Assembly (NCBI RefSeq): GCF_000011105.1 | Contig: NC_000961.1 | Span: forward strand, 372,001-436,000 | Reading direction: 5' to 3' | DNA: 64,000 nucleotides | Source: Pyrococcus horikoshii OT3 | GTDB lineage: Archaea; Methanobacteriota_B; Thermococci; Thermococcales; Thermococcaceae | Shown here: positions 58,309 through 64,000 of the stretch, in pieces | Position numbering within the stretch: the stretch's first letter is position 1 | Layout of the letters: each line of letters starts with the position of its first letter | Position numbers and translations under genes: made by a program | The notes under the pieces: generated by a model | The model's input: the letters and a program-made list of their open reading frames with translations, nothing else | What the model was told of the DNA's origin: nothing | Database searches by the model: none

Positions 58309-58683
58309 GGTTTTCGCTCTTTTAGAGTGGCATGTTGGTTCTGGTTTTCAACTTTTTGATGTTCTTTTCTTGGATCCCCTCTCTCGCATAAGGCCCCATG
58401 CCCAAACTAAAAAAGAAGCTCCTTCAGAGGCCTTAACTCGTTGAACTCGGAACAATATCCCCACCGAGAAAGAACAAAAGCTGAAATCAGAACCATAACA
58501 AACATGCTTGAGGTTATAAAACATGAGTACGACGGAAAACTACCTCGCTGAGAACTAAAACACTTCGTTCAAAGATTCTCCAAGAATTCAAGGTTCAAAG
58601 AGGTTTGGAGTGAGGATGCTGGAGCTTTACAGAAAATACCGCGCTGGCTCGAAGAATGAGTAATATGTTGAAACCGGCACTAA
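58309..58683 (+). other. Decayed gene scrap
   Basis: No intact gene is present. From about 58445 a plus-strand frame reads PHRERTKAEIRTITNML, EVIKHEYDGKLPR, a stop, then ELKHFVQRFSKNSRFKEVW to a stop at 58661. It is the tail of an unknown protein with one nonsense change. It may belong to a lost mobile-element gene. Confidence 0.4.
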
Positions 58684-59074
58684 CTACTCAGGAGCCTTCT
58701 GAGGAGAGAGTAACGGGAGTTTGAAGGTTCGTATTGCTGCACCCTCAAATGTAACTTCCAAAACTGATTTATTTTCTTTTTTGAGGATAAGGATATCACT
58801 ACCCTTGGATCTCTTAAGAACTCTTTCGAGATCGTACCAGGGAATTTCAACGAGTTCTTTACCCTCAATGTTGTATTTTAAGAATAGTCCTCGTGGAATA
58901 TAAATCTTCACAAAAGCAACTCTCTTCGCCTCTTTTATTTGTAGTGAAGCTCCTTGTTCTGCAACTTCAAGTATCACGACCTTTGAAGGTGTGATTCTCG
59001 CCTATTAAATTAACCGCTGCAACTAGCATATCCACAAGAGGCTTGCCGCTGCTTAATGCGAGCTCAAATGCCAT
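58684..59074 (-). pseudogene. PCNA-like sliding clamp, frameshifted and truncated
   Basis: From the ATG at 59074 the frame reads MAFELALSSGKPLVDMLV, then loses phase at a run of A near 58980 (an extra A in AAAGGTC). It resumes as KVVILEVAEQGASLQIKEA, then RVAFVKIYIPRGLF, then DLERVLKRSKGSDILIL and a TFKLPLLS-like strand. These match the first PCNA domain in order, including LKRxKxxDxLIL. The second domain is missing: the frame stops at 58684 after LPLLS. A standard PCNA of about 249 residues is not in this window. Thermococcales relatives can carry a second PCNA of mobile origin. Confidence 0.75.
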
Positions 59075-59155
59075 GATTTCTCACCATATAGATGTTTGAC
59101 TGGGAGTCAATAAATTTGTCCATTTTGGAATTTTCGTGAGTGGGTAGGCACACAT

Positions 59156-59592
59156 TTAAATTCCCGCTCTTCTTAGAATTTCCCTGCACTCTTCCTCCTT
59201 GATGTATCTTCCAGAGACAGCAATAAACCTCGGTGGCTTAACCGGCTTTGGATACTTCCTCACGTTCTTCAGCTTGAGAACCATCCAGGGCCTTGGCCTT
59301 CTCCCACGAGAGTGCCATTTCTCACGCTCCTTCTCATACTCTCTGAGCTCCTTCGGAGTGAGGAAAAGTTCATCCCATATTTTCTGATGATCTCCTTCAC
59401 GCTTGTAAACTGCTGAACGGCCTTAACTTCTGCCTCTCCAAGTCAAGCTTGATCTTCTCTGGAGGCGTAAAAGACGACCTTCATGCCTAGGATCCGCAGC
59501 CTTAAGGGCTTGACGAAAACCTGTCTTGTCTCCTTCAAGAATCCTATCAACTTTGGGACAGGGAACGTAACACCGACGACTTTCTCTTCCAT
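59156..59592 (-). pseudogene. DUF365 protein with nonsense and frameshift changes
   Basis: The frame starts MEEKVVGVTFPVPKLIG at 59592. It has KPLRLRILGMKVVFYASRE, an in-frame TGA after EDQA, then LGEAEVKAVQQFTS. One missing G near 59390 shifts it to DELFLTPKELREYEKEREKW, and it ends PPRFIAVSGRYIKEE at 59156. DUF365 is a small PUA-like family of archaea, possibly RNA-binding. Two separate lesions make this a true pseudogene. Confidence 0.65.
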
Positions 59593-60307
59593 GCTTTTCA
59601 CTCTGAAATATGTGAATCTCTGCCTGGTAGATATCATCAGGTGTTACATTCCTCAATGACCTGCCAAATAAGTATGTAGCATATAAGAGAAGATTTGACA
59701 TGAATATTAGCTCTTAAGCTGTAGGCAATTTTTGGTTTTGAAAAAATAATTATTGAATTGTTGAGAGGTATGTTTATTTTTGACTCTACCAATATTAACA
59801 ACGAGAGTGGTGCATTGGCCCATTAGATCATGCAAATCTCAAAACGAGGTCCTAAAAGATCAAAAACCCTGAAACACAACCAACATAACGCTGAATTTAA
59901 ACCTCAAGGTCGCAGAATACCTCGGAGAGATGGCCATCAAATATGGGTTGCCTCGAAATCACATCATTGAAATACCAATTCTTTCAGCGATGAATGAGAG
60001 TTATTCTCTATAGGTAAAAAGGAATAATGAAAGGCTTAAGGAGATGTTAAAATAGCCAGTTTACAATAGAGTTTTGAGAACTGAAACAGCACATTTCAGA
60101 CTTGTGAGTTAGGTCTAGTACGTTGACATAAATTGTTTTTGTAAACGCTTTTAACACCGATGAAATTGCATCTGCAATATTACCTTCAATTCTACCTTCA
60201 TTCCCAAGTTCAGAACGAAGAGTAGTATTTACCAGAAAATCTTAAGTTTTTCATGAAATTGTTCAGTAGAGCAATGGGAGTAGTGTTTATGAAAATTATG
60301 GGGTTTT
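59593..60307. other. Gene-free stretch with a transposase-like scrap
   Basis: No intact gene. On the plus strand at about 59775-59825, FDSTNINNESGALAH resembles the first-Asp region of IS1634/IS4-type transposases. Near 59905-60010 a frame VAEYLGEMAIKYGLPRNHIIEIP is seen before stops. Both are short scraps. The tRNA-Gln gene begins after 60307. Confidence 0.35.
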
Positions 60308-60383
60308 TGGTAGCCCCGCCGGGATTCGAACCCGGGTCGCGGGATCCAAAGTCCCGCATGCTTGGCCGCTACACCACGGGGCT
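60308..60383 (-). tRNA. tRNA-Gln (anticodon TTG)
   Basis: On the minus strand the 7-base acceptor stem AGCCCCG pairs with CGGGGCT. The anticodon arm is CGGGA-CTTTGGA-TCCCG with anticodon TTG, and the T arm has GGTTCGAATCC. The CCA end is encoded in the gene. A TATA-like TTTAAAAA lies about 30 bases upstream (60410-60421). Total length is 76 bases with CCA. Confidence 0.95.
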
Positions 60384-60523
60384 ACTCCCAAATGATCGCG
60401 TGTATACCTAGGTTTTTAAACTTAACTTAACCTTCATAGTGTTTATGTTATTTCGATACTACTTCATTAAAATCATAGGAAAAGTTTAAGTAATTAAAAG
60501 TCACCATTCCTATGGTGAATTCG

Positions 60524-62485
<1,962 letters not shown>

Positions 62486-62498
62486 CAACTTGAGTTCC

Positions 62499-63446
62499 TC
62501 ATCCTGGTATATACACTTTTCCCTGGGTTAGGAGGTATATGAATGCTGAATATATAATCAGCAACGTTACAGCGGTCTTCCTTCCAATCTTATTGTTCCT
62601 AAAGAGGGAAACCGTTAGAATTATCATCACGAGAAGGGTTATCGGCATCACGATCTTTACTATGGAGGGGTCAACTCTTATCGGCCTTATCATCGATGCT
62701 ATTCCAATGACCATCAATATGTCAAGTATATCAGCCCCTATTATGTTCCCAACGCTAACGTTTGGAATCTTTTTCAGCGTTGCTGTTAAAGAGTTCGCAA
62801 ATTCTGGGAGGGATGTTCCTATTGAGACCAGCGTAACTCCTATTACCACCTCAGGTATTCCTATAGCCCTCGCTATCTTCACAGCACTATCAACCACTAG
62901 TTCCGCTCCCAGGATTACCATTCCACCCGAAAGGAAGAGGATCAGAACGTCTCTAGTGACGTTACACCTAGATTTTTTCTCAACCTCTTCAAGTTTCACG
63001 TGTTTTCTGTACAAATAGTAGAGGAATGCAGCATATATTAAAACTAGTGTTAATCCCTCTATTCTGGATATCTCCCCGTTACTCATTAGGAGCCAGGCAT
63101 AAAATGTTACCCCAACCATAATCAGGGAATTTTCACTTGCTATCTTATCCACATTAAGGGGCATTATCATGGCCGAAATCGCCAGGATTAGGGCTATATT
63201 TGCTAGGGCGCTTCCTACAGCATTTCCTATAGCTATTCCACTGTTGCCCCTGTATGAGGAGATAGCAGAAACTGTTACCTCAGGTAGGGTTGTTGCAACG
63301 CTCGCTAATACTAGGGCTATCAAAAATTCGCTAACTTTGAAGGCTTCGGCTATCCTCGTTGCCGCTTCAACAAATATATCGCTTCCCTTAATGAGGAGTA
63401 GGAGTCCTGCTGAAAATATTAGGATCTCGAGTATTGTGACTCCCAC
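62499..63446 (-). CDS. Ca2+/cation antiporter (CaCA family)
   Basis: The protein has about 315 residues and 10-11 spans. The two alpha repeats are SVATTLPEVTVS and SIGTSLPEFANS, the ion-binding motifs of Na+/Ca2+ exchangers of the YrbG type. The start is placed at the GTG 63446, which follows GGGAGGT and opens TILEILIFSAGLLLL, the usual N-terminal span. An ATG at 63476 would add ten polar residues. It follows the partial gene at 63489 by a short gap. Confidence 0.88.
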   Translation of the reverse strand: MGVTILEILIFSAGLLLLIKGSDIFVEAATRIAEAFKVSEFLIALVLASVATTLPEVTVSAISSYRGNSGIAIGNAVGSALANIALILAISAMIMPLNVDKIASENSLIMVGVTFYAWLLMSNGEISRIEGLTLVLIYAAFLYYLYRKHVKLEEVEKKSRCNVTRDVLILFLSGGMVILGAELVVDSAVKIARAIGIPEVVIGVTLVSIGTSLPEFANSLTATLKKIPNVSVGNIIGADILDILMVIGIASMIRPIRVDPSIVKIVMPITLLVMIILTVSLFRNNKIGRKTAVTLLIIYSAFIYLLTQGKVYIPG

Positions 63447-63488
63447 TCTACCTCCCAGAGAGGATATGCCGCTCATTTTAAAAATTAT

Positions 63489-64000
63489 TCATAGCCCGAG
63501 ATCTTCTAGGATCTTCTTTATTTCATCCAGTTTCTTCTCTTTTCTGTCTTCTTCTTCGATATCCCCTCCAAGGGTAGCTAATAACTCTTGAACTTGCTTT
63601 TCTAATTTTTTCAGGTTCTCAAATTGAATCTTGAGCTTTTCATAAAACTCCTTCTCTATGGGAGTTACTGGAATTGGGCCCTCAACTTTTTCGGCGACGC
63701 TGTCTAACTTGCTCGTTAGATCGTAAATTTGATTATGAATCCTTATAAAGCTCTTCTCGGGAGGTAGCTCTTTTCCATCTTCTTCCATTGGAAGTCTCAA
63801 TCTTCTAAGCCCAACTATGACTGATGTAAGTTCTGAATATACATCATCTTCTGGAACGGCTATCACTGCGAGTTTCCTGATCTCTTTAAGTAGCTCTACT
63901 AAGTTTTCCTTAAGCTTTTCGAACTCTTCAACGCCCTTTCCGGTAAGTACGTATACCTTTGAGATATCCCTTAGGGATAGGAGGCCCAACTTAGCCTGCA
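63489..64000 (-). CDS. Partial protein, winged-helix type, cut by window edge
   Basis: About 170 residues are visible; the start is beyond 64000, since the frame is open to the edge (…AKLGLLSLRD). LLSLRDISKVYVLTGKGVEEFEKL resembles the wing and last helix of a winged-helix domain. A long coiled coil follows (KLKIQFENLKKLEKQVQELL). It may be a transcriptional regulator; the family is not determined. A TTG at 63989 could mislead as start. Confidence 0.6.
   Translation of the reverse strand, partial: QAKLGLLSLRDISKVYVLTGKGVEEFEKLKENLVELLKEIRKLAVIAVPEDDVYSELTSVIVGLRRLRLPMEEDGKELPPEKSFIRIHNQIYDLTSKLDSVAEKVEGPIPVTPIEKEFYEKLKIQFENLKKLEKQVQELLATLGGDIEEEDRKEKKLDEIKKILEDLGL

Overview
The window looks like a chromosome segment of a hyperthermophilic euryarchaeon of the genus Pyrococcus, most likely P. 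horikoshii. Supporting signs are archaeal TATA-box promoters (purine-T5-A3 type) with short or absent leaders, GGTGAT-type ribosome sites, and the gene families present: GAPOR, intein-bearing LonB, XPB/Bax1, Bud32, archaeal Trm56, archaeal ATPases, and M32 carboxypeptidase. The 474-residue LonB intein, the 653-residue GAPOR, the 339-residue PurA and the 499-residue carboxypeptidase fit what I remember of P. horikoshii. No search was run.

Layout. (1) 0-4.2 kb is a decayed accessory zone. It holds a broken vapC beside vapB, a convergent RelE/RelB-like pair, a transposon-like scar, a lone HTH/coiled-coil protein and an AbrB-type regulator. (2) 4.5-25 kb is a surface-polysaccharide island. It carries rmlABCD (dTDP-L-rhamnose), an AbiEii fragment and a flippase fragment, and an intact flippase. 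Next come two tandem nucleotidyltransferase-fold proteins of unknown role, a GlfT-like glycosyltransferase with a UDP-galactopyranose-mutase-like flavoprotein, a UDP-sugar dehydrogenase and more glycosyltransferases. A GT-C-like membrane protein, a DUF1972 rhamnosyltransferase-like protein and an AglJ-like dolichol-phosphate transferase complete it. The core (about 10-21 kb) is AT-rich. (3) 25-57 kb is mostly conserved core. It includes Sua5, two archaeal ATPases, PurA, a CinA-like protein, an eIF2B-like protein, MutS2-like protein, a chemoreceptor-like protein and Bud32. A previously easy-to-miss class III pilin with its peptidase follows, then two ASCH proteins, Bax1/XPB, a JAMM protease, LonB with intein, a processive GT2 and GAPOR. 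The rest is a HepT/MntA remnant, HAD, CDP-alcohol transferase, Trm56, a lipoprotein, SAM hydrolase, NMNAT, a KH protein, carboxypeptidase and an MBL nuclease. (4) 57-60.3 kb is a second decayed zone: vapBC (intact), a PCNA-like pseudogene, a DUF365 pseudogene and transposase scraps, ending at tRNA-Gln. (5) 60.5-64 kb holds stomatin/NfeD, a zinc-ribbon protein, a CaCA exchanger and a partial regulator cut by the window edge.

Functional links. Rhamnose and probably galactofuranose donors are made, joined by several transferases and exported by the Wzx-type flippase; AglJ may start N-glycans. Sua5 and Bud32 both serve tRNA t6A synthesis. XPB and Bax1 form a helicase-nuclease pair. The class III pilin and its peptidase form a self-contained pilus module. 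Toxin-antitoxin loci cluster in the two decayed zones, where several have lost the toxin.
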